The translations under genes were made by a program, and so were the position numbers. Below, piece by piece: positions 1 to 7,356 of a DNA stretch of 64,000 nt. Each line of letters opens with the position of its first letter. Position 1 is the stretch's first letter. This DNA comes from Streptomyces xantholiticus (GTDB lineage Bacteria > Actinomycetota > Actinomycetes > Streptomycetales > Streptomycetaceae). The DNA is taken from NCBI RefSeq assembly GCF_014651015.1, contig NZ_BMWB01000001.1, positions 879,287 through 943,286 of the forward strand, in the 5' to 3' direction. The notes under the pieces are model-generated. The model searched no databases. It was given only the letters and a program-made list of their open reading frames with translations, and was not told the origin of the DNA.

Positions 1-312
1 GACGACTTCCCCCACCTGCTGGAGCACCTCGCGAAGGTGCACCCCAGCCGTTACGGGGCGCTGACCGACGGGGTGCGGGCCGTGTGCCTCACCGACGTCC
101 GGCCGGTGCCCGACCAGTCGACCGCACTGCGGCTGGTCGTGCTCGCGGACCGGCTGTACGACCGGGAGGTCCCGGTGCTCGCCTCCGGCCTGCCGTTCGA
201 CAAGCTGTTCAGTGACGAGATGCTGAACGGCGGCTACCGGAAGAAGTATTTCCGGGCGATCTCCCGGCTCACCGCACTGGCGCGTGACGCGAAGGCCTTG
301 GTGGCGCAGTAG
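1..312 (+). CDS. zapE: ZapE / AFG1-like ATPase, C-terminal fragment
   Basis: This is the last 103 codons of a gene that begins left of the window. The reading frame is open from base 1 to a TAG at 310-312. The visible part matches the C-terminal lid region of the AFG1/ZapE P-loop ATPases: a segment about defending against a regulator of disorder (CLTDVRPV), the strand LRLVVLADRLYDREVPV, and the closing helix KYFRAISRLTAL, which resembles the family's typical RYLRAISRL ending. Family members are cytoplasmic ATPases linked to division-ring function in bacteria. Walker motifs would lie upstream and cannot be checked here. Confidence 0.8.
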   Translation, partial: DDFPHLLEHLAKVHPSRYGALTDGVRAVCLTDVRPVPDQSTALRLVVLADRLYDREVPVLASGLPFDKLFSDEMLNGGYRKKYFRAISRLTALARDAKALVAQ

Positions 313-346
313 GTTTGGGCCGTAACCCGATCTGAAGGGAACCATC

Positions 347-775
347 ATGGCCACCACGCGTCAGGCCCACACCGTCTGGGAAGGCAGCCTGCTCGAGGGC
401 AAGGGCGTCGTCACCCTGGACTCCTCCGGTGTCGGCGAGTACCCGGTCACCTGGGCTGCTCGGACCGAGCCCGCCCAGAGCGGCCGGACCAGCCCGGAGG
501 AACTGATCGCGGCCGCGCACTCCAGCTGCTTCAACATGGCGTTCTCGCACGCCCTCGCCGGCGCGGGCACCCCGCCCACCCGTCTGGAGACCAAGGCCGA
601 GGTGACCTTCCAGCCCGGTGAGGGCATCACCGGCATCCACCTCACCGTCGAGGGCAAGGTCCCCGGCCTGGACGAGGCCGCCTTCGTCAAGGCGGCCGAG
701 GAGGCCAAGGTGAACTGCCCGGTCAGCCAGGCGCTGAAGGCCACGAACATCACACTGAGTGCGTCGCTCGCCTAG
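347..775 (+). CDS. osmC: OsmC family peroxiredoxin
   Basis: 142-aa protein of the OsmC/Ohr superfamily, which reduces organic hydroperoxides with a pair of cysteines in the cytoplasm. The two expected cysteines are present: Cys61 in the SSCFNM helix and Cys124 in NCPVSQ. Length and the N-terminal WEGSL segment fit the OsmC branch rather than the Ohr branch, which is also encoded nearby at 2690-3106. The ATG at 347 follows a GAAGGGA ribosome-binding site and lies 34 bp after zapE, so the two may share a transcript. Having both an OsmC and an Ohr/OhrR pair within 3 kb makes this a local peroxide-defence neighbourhood. Confidence 0.93.
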   Translation: MATTRQAHTVWEGSLLEGKGVVTLDSSGVGEYPVTWAARTEPAQSGRTSPEELIAAAHSSCFNMAFSHALAGAGTPPTRLETKAEVTFQPGEGITGIHLTVEGKVPGLDEAAFVKAAEEAKVNCPVSQALKATNITLSASLA

Positions 776-911
776 CACAGTGGCACCTTGAGGCACAGTG
801 GCCCGCACGGTTACGTGTCGCGTTGTCTGCGTGATACACACGTGCGGGTCACATCTCCTGTCCTCCCCCATGGCCTTGGGCATGGGGGCGCCCCCCACAG
901 GGAGTTGCCTT

Positions 912-2270
912 ATGTCTGCAACACGACGTGCAGTTCTTGCCCGTACCGGCGCGCTCGGCGCAGGAATCGCCTTCACCGGCGCTTTCTCCGAACTCTTCGC
1001 CGGCACCGCCGCTGCCCGTGGACACGGCGGGTACGGACCGCTCGTCCCCGACCCCGGCGGTCTGCTCGATCTGCCGCGGGGCTTCAGCTACAAGGTTCTC
1101 TCCCGAGAGGGCGACCAGCTGCGCTCCGGCGAGGGACCGGTCCCGTCCAACCACGACGGCATGGCCGCCTTGGCCGGCCGCCGTGGCCGGGTGCATCTCG
1201 TCCGCAACCACGAGAACCGGCACAACGCCAGGATCGGCGTACCGGCCGTCGAGGGCCTGACCTACGACCCCATGGGCAAGGGCGGTTGCACCGCCCTCGA
1301 ACTGGACGGCCGGGGCAATGTCCTCGGTGAGCGGGTCGCCATCGCGGGCACGGCGGTCAACTGCGCGGGTGGTCCCACCCCTTGGAACACCTGGCTGACG
1401 TGCGAGGAGACCGAGGACCGGGCCGGTACCAACGGCTACACCAAGGACCACGGATTCATCTTCGAGGTCGACGGCGCCGATCCGCACCGCACGGGAGCCG
1501 TGCCGCTCACCGCGATGGGCCGCTTCCAGCACGAGGCGATCGCCGTCGACCCCAGGAGCGGGATCGTGTACGAGACGGAGGACGCGTTCGAACGGCCCTT
1601 CGGTCTCTTCTACCGCTTCCTGCCGGACAGGCCCCTGGGCGGCACGGGTTCGCTCCGCGCCGGCGGCGCCCTGGAGGCGATGCGGGTACCGGGCGTGCCG
1701 GACCTGTCGGGGATACAGGAGATCGGTGCGTCGTTCGACCGGGTCGAATGGGTGCCCGTACCGGACAGCCAGGCGAAGCAAACCCCCATCAGGCTGCAGG
1801 ACTTCGGGCCGAAGGGCATCACCCACGCGCAGAAGCTGGAGGGCTGCTACTGGGGCGGCACGTCGGTGTACTTCGTCTCCAGCTTCGCCCGCAGCTCGGA
1901 GGGGTCCGCCGGGGACCACTTCGGCCAGGTGTGGAAGTACGAGCCGCACCGCCGTCGCCTGACCCTGGTCATCGTCTTCGGTCCCGACACCGACGTCCAA
2001 CTGCCGGGCGAGTCCCCGGACAACATATGCCTGGCGCCCAGCGGCGGGCTGATGGTCTGCGAGGACGGCAACGGCGCACAGCACGTGTACGGGCTGACCA
2101 AGCGCGGCGAGGTCTATCCCGCGGCGAGGAACGCGCAGAACATCGGCACCCCCGAGGAGCCCGAGTGGGGCGAGTTCGCCGGCGTCACGTTCTCACCCGA
2201 CGGGAACACCATGTACGTGAACTGCTACTCGCCCGGCACCACCTTCGCGGTCACCGGGCCGTGGTGCTGA
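912..2270 (+). CDS. PhoX-like phosphatase (DUF839), Tat-exported
   Basis: 452-aa secreted protein. The N-terminus (MSATRRAVLARTGALGAG, then a hydrophobic stretch and TAAARG) is a Tat signal peptide with twin arginines at residues 5-6. The rest matches the PhoX/DUF839 family of calcium-dependent beta-propeller alkaline phosphatases, with family-typical segments such as SNHDGMA, the paired acidic stretch NHENR, CAGGPTPWNTWLTCEE, and the late LCEDGNG-like motif (MVCEDGNG). ATG 912 was chosen because AGGGAG sits directly upstream at 898-903 and the Tat motif then falls at the right place. An in-frame start at 798 would bury it. The expected role is phosphate release outside the cell. No PHO box was recognised. 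Confidence 0.88.
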   Translation: MSATRRAVLARTGALGAGIAFTGAFSELFAGTAAARGHGGYGPLVPDPGGLLDLPRGFSYKVLSREGDQLRSGEGPVPSNHDGMAALAGRRGRVHLVRNHENRHNARIGVPAVEGLTYDPMGKGGCTALELDGRGNVLGERVAIAGTAVNCAGGPTPWNTWLTCEETEDRAGTNGYTKDHGFIFEVDGADPHRTGAVPLTAMGRFQHEAIAVDPRSGIVYETEDAFERPFGLFYRFLPDRPLGGTGSLRAGGALEAMRVPGVPDLSGIQEIGASFDRVEWVPVPDSQAKQTPIRLQDFGPKGITHAQKLEGCYWGGTSVYFVSSFARSSEGSAGDHFGQVWKYEPHRRRLTLVIVFGPDTDVQLPGESPDNICLAPSGGLMVCEDGNGAQHVYGLTKRGEVYPAARNAQNIGTPEEPEWGEFAGVTFSPDGNTMYVNCYSPGTTFAVTGPWC

Positions 2271-2429
2271 GCGGCTCTGCCGCCATGAGCCGACTCGGCC
2301 GCCGCGCCGTCCGGTGGGCGCTCGCTCGCATCAAAGGCTCACGGCCGGCCCGTGGGCTCCAGGGGCCGATCCGTCCACAGGACCTTGCCGCCCCGGCGTA
2401 GAGCGGGGCCCGCCGCAGGGGGACGTCCC

Positions 2430-2562
2430 TCGCGGCCGGCCCCTGGCGACGGGGACGCTGCCGCGCAGGACGTCGTCGATCACGGCGATGCCTGCGAAGC
2501 CGGGCACCACGGCCGTCACGAACGCCTCTGCCGTCGCCGTCACGTCGAGCGTCCGCCCGACC
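2430..2562 (-). pseudogene. relic of a SpoIIE/PP2C-type phosphatase gene
   Basis: A short minus-strand stretch encodes a peptide with the segments RTLDVTATAEAFV, VPGFAGIAVID and DVLRG. These resemble the conserved linker segment of Streptomyces SpoIIE-family PP2C phosphatases (TLDV..TAEEL, VPRFAD.AVVDL, VLRGE). There is no start, no phosphatase domain and no extended homology on either side, and the frame ends at 2331, so this looks like a decayed fragment. Much of the 2271-2630 interval is otherwise empty. The call rests on motif memory only. Confidence 0.4.
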
Positions 2563-2630
2563 GGCTCGCGCGCGTGCTGCTGCGCGGGTCCGGTCCCGGC
2601 CAAGCCAAGGGGTTTCACCGCCTGCAGCAC

Positions 2631-2674
2631 CTTTTGCCGGGTGGGCCCGTCGGGACGGGTCCACCCGGCAAAAG
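2631..2674 (-). terminator. hairpin terminator of ohr
   Basis: Long inverted repeat. CTTTTGCCGGGTGG pairs with CCACCCGGCAAAAG around a GC-rich middle that also pairs (CCCGT/ACGGG). It lies 16 bp past the ohr stop codon and also downstream of the plus-strand phosphatase gene, so it could stop transcription from both sides. Confidence 0.75.
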
Positions 2675-2689
2675 GGCTCGGCTGCCGGA

Positions 2690-3106
2690 CTACTCGACGA
2701 CGATCTCCACCGGCAGGTTGCCGCGGGTCGCCTTGGAGTAGGGGCAGTACGCGTGCGTCTTCTTCAGCAGGTCCTGGCCCGCCTCGCCCTGGAGGTGGTC
2801 GGGAAGCTCGACGCGCAGGACCAGGGAGAGGCCGAAGCCGCCGTCGGTCTCGTCCTTGCCGATGCTGACCTCCGCGGTCACCGAGGCGTCCTTGACGTCG
2901 ATCTTCTCCTGCCTGCCTATGGCACCCATGGCGCTGGCGAAGCAGGCGGCGTACCCGGCGGCGAAGAGCTGCTCCGGGTTGGTGCCCTGGCCGTTGCCGC
3001 CGAGGGCCGCGGGGAAGGCGAGCGGCAGGTCGATCTGGCCGTCGGAGCTGACGGCGCGGCCTTCGCGGCCGTTGGCGGTGGCGACAGCGGTGTAGAGCGC
3101 GTCCAT
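2690..3106 (-). CDS. ohr: organic hydroperoxide resistance protein Ohr
   Basis: 138-aa Ohr-type thiol peroxidase that reduces organic hydroperoxides in the cytoplasm. The reactive and resolving cysteines are Cys55 (YAACFAS) and Cys121 (YCPYSKAT), the typical Ohr spacing, and the conserved Arg near residue 17 (GREGRA) is present. NPEQLFAAGYAACF is a family hallmark. ATG at 3106 was chosen because it gives the standard Ohr N-terminus MDALYTAVAT; the longer frame up to 3355 overlaps the divergent regulator gene. It is transcribed divergently from ohrR with an OhrR-box-like operator between them, and ends in a strong hairpin. Confidence 0.95.
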   Translation of the reverse strand: MDALYTAVATANGREGRAVSSDGQIDLPLAFPAALGGNGQGTNPEQLFAAGYAACFASAMGAIGRQEKIDVKDASVTAEVSIGKDETDGGFGLSLVLRVELPDHLQGEAGQDLLKKTHAYCPYSKATRGNLPVEIVVE

Positions 3107-3165
3107 GGGTGTATCCCTCTTCGTTCTGGTCGGGGTCGGGAAACCGATGCCCCTGAATAGAAGCA

Positions 3166-3180
3166 CACAATTAAGTTGCA
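3166..3180. promoter_or_regulatory. OhrR operator between ohr and ohrR
   Basis: CACAATTAAGTTGCA matches 12 of 15 positions of the Bacillus OhrR box (TACAATTAAATTGTA), which I know from the literature. It sits in the 112-bp divergent promoter region, where the repressor would control both genes. A second partial copy (GCACACAAC) follows at once. Confidence 0.7.
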
Positions 3181-3218
3181 CACAACCCAATGGCGCGCAG
3201 CTTGGTATGGTGGGGGGC

Positions 3219-3683
3219 ATGGAGAAGAAGACGCTGCGGGACGTCCCGGACGAGGACTTCCTCCGCCTTGAGCACCAGATCTGCTTCTCGCTGCACGCGG
3301 CGTCGCGAGCCTTCAACGGCGTGTACCGCACGGCGCTGAAGGACCTGGGGCTCACCTACCCCCAGTACCTGGTGATGCTGGTGCTCTGGGAGCACGGCGA
3401 ACTGCCGGTCAAACAGATCGGCGAACACCTGCGGCTGGACTCGGGCACGCTGTCGCCGCTGCTGAAGCGCCTGGAGGCGACGGGCTACGTCGAGCGCCGG
3501 CGCAGCGCGGCGGACGAACGCTCGGTCACCGCCCGGCCGACGGCAGCGGGGAGCGCGCTGCGGGAACGGGCCCTGGGCACGCCGCGGCGCATCGCCGAGG
3601 CGACGGGTCTCACGCTGGAACGCATCCGCGCGCTTCGGCAGGAGCTGGACGAGCTGACGACGAGGCTGGACGCGAGCGCGTGA
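3219..3683 (+). CDS. ohrR: MarR-family repressor OhrR
   Basis: 154-aa winged-helix repressor of the OhrR branch of MarR. The peroxide-sensing cysteine is Cys22 in HQICFSLHAASR, at the family's usual N-terminal position. The winged-helix core is visible as TYPQYLVMLVLWE, VKQIGEHLRLDSGTLSPLL and the wing residues RRSAADERS. It should release DNA when Cys22 is oxidised by organic hydroperoxide and so induce ohr. ATG 3219 was chosen over the open frame from 3105 because that frame runs through the operator and the start of ohr; GGGGGG lies just upstream of 3219. Confidence 0.94.
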   Translation: MEKKTLRDVPDEDFLRLEHQICFSLHAASRAFNGVYRTALKDLGLTYPQYLVMLVLWEHGELPVKQIGEHLRLDSGTLSPLLKRLEATGYVERRRSAADERSVTARPTAAGSALRERALGTPRRIAEATGLTLERIRALRQELDELTTRLDASA

Positions 3684-3765
3684 CACCTGCGGCGAGCTCG
3701 CCCTTCCCCTGCTGCTGACGGCGTGGGGACCCAGGATTCAGGGGCTCGCCCCCCCTACCTCGCCG

Positions 3766-3790
3766 CGCCTCAATGGCCGGCGGGGCTCGA
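3766..3790. repeat. intergenic CCTCAAnnGCCGGCGGGGCT-type repeat
   Basis: The 25-bp string here (core CTCAATGGCCGGCGGGGCT) resembles a short element scattered between genes in many Streptomyces genomes. It lies in the 115-bp gap between the convergent ohrR and baeRF genes. Only one copy is in this window, so the repeat status is from memory. Confidence 0.35.
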
Positions 3791-3798
3791 TTTCCGCC

Positions 3799-4917
3799 CT
3801 AGTACCGCAACTCCGCCGCCACCCGGTCGTGCGACGTCAGAGCGTCGTCCGGCACGAACACCACCTCCGCGCCACCGTCCAGTGCCGCTTCCACCAGCTC
3901 GTCGACGATGTCCTCACGCACCGCGGGATCAGAGACCGCCGCCGATTCGTCGACCGGCCGCAGGTGCTCGCCGTCGACGCGGACCGTCCGGTGGTAGTTC
4001 TCCTCGACCACGACGAGCCCGGCCCGGCCCTCTCGTACCGACTGCCATACCTCGTCGAGGCCGGCCGCGAAGGCATGGCGGCCGATGGCCGCGTCGAGGC
4101 GTCGCTCGACGCGGGCCGCCTCCGCACGACGGTGCTCCTCAAGAGCGGGCCGCAGTTCCTTGAGCAGCTCCGGCGCGGGACCGTCGGTGAGTCCGCCCTT
4201 GACCACCCGCGCGGCCGGTGACAGGGGGCGCGCGGCCGTCGACGCCTCCTCGAGAAGGGCGAGGGCGGGCGCGAGGCCGACGAGGAACAGCGGCCGCGGC
4301 TCCGCTGCGAGTACGGCGGCGAGTGCGGTGTCGACGTCCCGCATGAACTGGCGTGTCGTTTCGTCGGTGAAGTTGCTCGGCACGTCGCCCTGGCGCATCT
4401 CGCGCTGCGGGTTGGGCGGTTCCTGCGGCCGCACCTTCGGGAAACCGCCCCCGGTGTGCTGCCGTACGGATGACTCCGAGCCGCTCCACAGCGTGGCCCG
4501 GTCCGCGGCCACCACCAGCACCCAGTAGGGCCTGGCCTGGGCCTTGGCGGAGACGAGGTTACGGGTGAGATAGCTGTCGCTGAGTACGACCCGCTCGGGC
4601 ACGCTGCGCGGCAGGGTCCACAGCTGGTGGTCGTCGGCGCCGGCGAAGATCGCCAGGCCGTCGAGGGACCGCCGCAGGTCGACCCCGGCGACGGCCTGCT
4701 CCAGCTGCGCCTTGATGCCGCCCCGCGCCTGCCGGCCCACGGCTTCGTCGGCGTCGAGCCGGCGCCCTGCCTCGGCCATCAGATTCCGCAGCCGCACGGA
4801 GTCCTGCTCGTTGTACGGCTCGCGCCGGTGGGTGGGCATGGTCAGGGAAACCGCCGGATAGGCCTTCGGCTCCCGCAGCTTTCGCAGCAGCTCAGGTGTC
4901 AGAGCGTCGGTGTCCAT
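3799..4917 (-). CDS. baeRF family 3 protein (release-factor-like fold)
   Basis: 372-aa protein resembling bacterial archaeo-eukaryotic release factor family 3. Visible features are the N-terminal segment AYPAVSLTMPTHR, a central LSDSYLTRNLV strand, the middle-domain segment LFLVGLAPALALL, and a C-terminal eRF1-like region with GLVVVEENYH, VDELVEAALDGGAEVVFVPD and a final SHDRVAAELRY. Proteins of this family are cytoplasmic and have been proposed to act on stalled ribosomes or in stress responses, but the function is not established. ATG 4917 gives the typical short N-terminus. It stands alone, 137 bp downstream of the sugar transporter genes and convergent with ohrR. Confidence 0.7.
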   Translation of the reverse strand: MDTDALTPELLRKLREPKAYPAVSLTMPTHRREPYNEQDSVRLRNLMAEAGRRLDADEAVGRQARGGIKAQLEQAVAGVDLRRSLDGLAIFAGADDHQLWTLPRSVPERVVLSDSYLTRNLVSAKAQARPYWVLVVAADRATLWSGSESSVRQHTGGGFPKVRPQEPPNPQREMRQGDVPSNFTDETTRQFMRDVDTALAAVLAAEPRPLFLVGLAPALALLEEASTAARPLSPAARVVKGGLTDGPAPELLKELRPALEEHRRAEAARVERRLDAAIGRHAFAAGLDEVWQSVREGRAGLVVVEENYHRTVRVDGEHLRPVDESAAVSDPAVREDIVDELVEAALDGGAEVVFVPDDALTSHDRVAAELRY

Positions 4918-5054
4918 GTCTCCCTCTCGGCTCGGCCCGTGCTGGACGGATCCACCTTCCCCCCGCGCCGCACAAGCCGCATCCGGACGGCACATGCCCG
5001 CCTGGCGGCTGGGCGCGGGGCGGGCATGGTCGGGGCTCGTCGAGGTGGCGGGGG

Positions 5055-5987
5055 CTACTTCACCGACCCCGCCATCACGCCCTGCACAAAGTGCCGCTGG
5101 AAGGCGAAGAAGACCACCAGCGGGACGACCAGGGACAGGAACGCCCCCGGCGCCAGAACGCCGATGTTGCTGCCGAACTGGCGCATCTCGGACTGGAGCG
5201 CCACCGTCAGCGGCTGCGACTCGCTGTCCGCGAAGAGCAGCGCGACGAGCATGTCGTTCCAGACCCACAGGAACTGGAAGATCGCGAGGCTCGCGATCGC
5301 CGGGCGCCCGAGCGGGAGGACGAGGCGGGAGAAGATCCGCCACTCGGAGCCGCCGTCCATCCGTGCGGCCTCCAGCATCTCCTTCGGGATCTCGGCGAAG
5401 TAGTTCCGCAGCAGGAAGACGGCGAACGGCAGCCCGTAGGCCACGTGGAAGAGGACGACGCCCGCGACCGTCCCGAACAACCCCACCGCGCCGAAGAGCT
5501 TGGCGACCGGCAGCAGCCCGATCTGGACGGGTACGACCAGCAGACCGACGACCACCAGGAAGATGGCGTCGCGGCCGGGGAAGTCCAGCCAGGCGAAGGC
5601 GTATCCGGCGAGCGCCGCGATGCCCACGACCAGCAGGGTGGTGGGGACGGAGATCAGGACCGTGTTCCAGAAGGCCTCGCCGATTCCGGAGTCCTCGAAC
5701 AGCGCGGTGTAGTTGTCCAGGGACAGTTGCGACGGGTCGGTCAGCGCCGTCCACCAGCCGTCGGACGCGTTGTCGCGCTCCGAGCGCAGGGAGGAGAGGA
5801 ACAGGCCCGCCAGCGGAGTGATCCAGACGAGCGCGACCAGGATCAGCACGGCCTGGACGGCGCCGCTGCCAAGCAGTGCGGTGAGCCTGTTCTTGCGCCG
5901 GGGGCGGGCGGGCGACGCGAGGGGGACGGGACGGGTGGCGACGGCCCGCTCGGCCGGCCGGCGCTCGACGGTGGTGCGGCCGCTCAT
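5055..5987 (-). CDS. sugar ABC transporter permease, MalG-like
   Basis: 310-aa inner-membrane permease of the carbohydrate CUT1 class. About six hydrophobic helices are visible, starting near residue 46 (VQAVLILVALVWITPL). The EAA loop that docks the ATPase reads EAARMDGGSEWRIFSRLVLP. The C-terminus FFAFQRHFVQGVMAGSVK is typical of MalG-type proteins. Its ATG overlaps the stop of the upstream permease by 4 bp (ATGA), which implies translational coupling. No ATP-binding gene is in this operon; Streptomyces sugar importers usually borrow the shared MsiK ATPase encoded elsewhere. Confidence 0.92.
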   Translation of the reverse strand: MSGRTTVERRPAERAVATRPVPLASPARPRRKNRLTALLGSGAVQAVLILVALVWITPLAGLFLSSLRSERDNASDGWWTALTDPSQLSLDNYTALFEDSGIGEAFWNTVLISVPTTLLVVGIAALAGYAFAWLDFPGRDAIFLVVVGLLVVPVQIGLLPVAKLFGAVGLFGTVAGVVLFHVAYGLPFAVFLLRNYFAEIPKEMLEAARMDGGSEWRIFSRLVLPLGRPAIASLAIFQFLWVWNDMLVALLFADSESQPLTVALQSEMRQFGSNIGVLAPGAFLSLVVPLVVFFAFQRHFVQGVMAGSVK

Positions 5988-7345
5988 GATCGGCTCCTTC
6001 GGAAGCGCCGGACGTTGAAGATCATGGCCGGGACGACCAGCAGGAGCAGCAGGACGCTCAGGGCGCTGCCGAGCCCCTGGTCGTTGCCGCCGCCGAAGGA
6101 CACCAGCCACATCCGGGTGGCCAGTACGTTCGCCTCTTCCTGGACCGGCCCCGGCGCGATGATGTAGACGAGGTCGAAGACCTTCATCACGTTGATCACC
6201 AGCGTCACGAAGACGACGGTGAGCACGGGTGCCAGCAGCGGCACGGTGATCTTGCGGAAGATCTGGCCCTCGGTCGCGCCGTCCATCCGGGCCGCCTCCA
6301 GCGCGTCGCGCGGGATGGCGGCGAGTCCGGCGCCGATGAGCACCATCGCGAAGCCGGTCCACACCCACAGATAGGCGCCGATGATGGCCGGTGTGACGAG
6401 TGCCGGGCCGAGCCAGTTCACGCCCTGGTAGGGAGCGGCGAAGTTCGAGGCGGGCAGCCGGACGGTGTACTCGCCGTCGGCGAGGCCCTCGAAACGGAAC
6501 GAGCCGTCGGCGGCGGTCGTCGCGCTTGCGGCCACCTTGCCGTCACGCACGGCCTCCACCGTCATGCCGGGAAGGCCCTTCTCCGCCGCGTCGACCTTGC
6601 CCAGGGTGCCGCCACCGCCCGGTGCGAAGTCGAGGTAGGCGACGCCGCCGATCTCGTCCGCGCCGGTCTTGTGGACAGCGGCGGGCCGGGCCTCGGACGG
6701 CATGGCGTCGGGCGCCACGCCGACGAACCCGAGGGTGACGGAGCCGCCTGGGCGGAGGGCTTCCGTCGTGGTGTACGGGCCGCCGGCCGCTCCGTCCAGG
6801 CCCTGGTCCTCGCGGGCGCGGGCCGTCGGGTACGCGGCCGGGTCCCCGAAGGAGTCGTGCACGGCGACGACGGCCGCGTTGATCACACCGCGGTCGGGGT
6901 CCTGCTCGTAGGCGAGCCGGAAGATGATGCCCGCCGCGAGGAAGGAGACCGCCATGGGCAGGAAGAGCACCAGCTTGAAGGCGGTGGCCCAGCGCACCTT
7001 TTCCGTGAGCACGGCCAGCAGCAGGCCGAGTCCGGTCAGCAGGACCGGTGCGACGACGACCCAGATGGTGCTGTTGCGGATGGCCTTGAGGGTGGCGGGG
7101 TCCTGGAAGATCTCGGTGTAGTTCGCCGCACCGACGAACTGCTCACCGCTCGCGTCGAACAGACTGCGCCCGACGGAGAAGACGACGGGGTAGACGACGA
7201 GTGCCCCGAGAAGCAGCAGGGCCGGAAGGACGAAGAGGAACGCGAGGCGGCGTTTGTTGCGCTGGGCCCGGCGCCGCGGGTCGGGCGCGGCGCCGGTCTG
7301 GGGGGCGCGGGCCCGGGGGGCCCGCGCGTTGAGAGTGTCGGCCAT
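5984..7345 (-). CDS. sugar ABC transporter permease, MalF-like, with large extracytoplasmic insertion
   Basis: 453-aa permease. Helices lie near residues 34-58, 92-114 and 121-144, then from about 315 on. The EAA loop is at about 348-372 (EAARMDGATEGQIFRKITVP). Between the third and fourth helices, residues about 150-310 form a non-membrane insert. Its second half (GMTVEAVRDG, then ADGSFRFEGLADGEYTVRLP) looks like a carboxypeptidase-regulatory/Cna-B type beta-sandwich. E. coli MalF has an unrelated-looking Ig-fold P2 loop at the same place, which touches the binding protein, so a docking role is a fair inference. Standard CUT1 MalF-like permeases are nearer 300 aa. The gene lies 11 bp after the binding-protein gene. 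Confidence 0.9.
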   Translation of the reverse strand: MADTLNARAPRARAPQTGAAPDPRRRAQRNKRRLAFLFVLPALLLLGALVVYPVVFSVGRSLFDASGEQFVGAANYTEIFQDPATLKAIRNSTIWVVVAPVLLTGLGLLLAVLTEKVRWATAFKLVLFLPMAVSFLAAGIIFRLAYEQDPDRGVINAAVVAVHDSFGDPAAYPTARAREDQGLDGAAGGPYTTTEALRPGGSVTLGFVGVAPDAMPSEARPAAVHKTGADEIGGVAYLDFAPGGGGTLGKVDAAEKGLPGMTVEAVRDGKVAASATTAADGSFRFEGLADGEYTVRLPASNFAAPYQGVNWLGPALVTPAIIGAYLWVWTGFAMVLIGAGLAAIPRDALEAARMDGATEGQIFRKITVPLLAPVLTVVFVTLVINVMKVFDLVYIIAPGPVQEEANVLATRMWLVSFGGGNDQGLGSALSVLLLLLVVPAMIFNVRRFRRSRS

Positions 7346-7356
7346 GGCGGTCGGCC

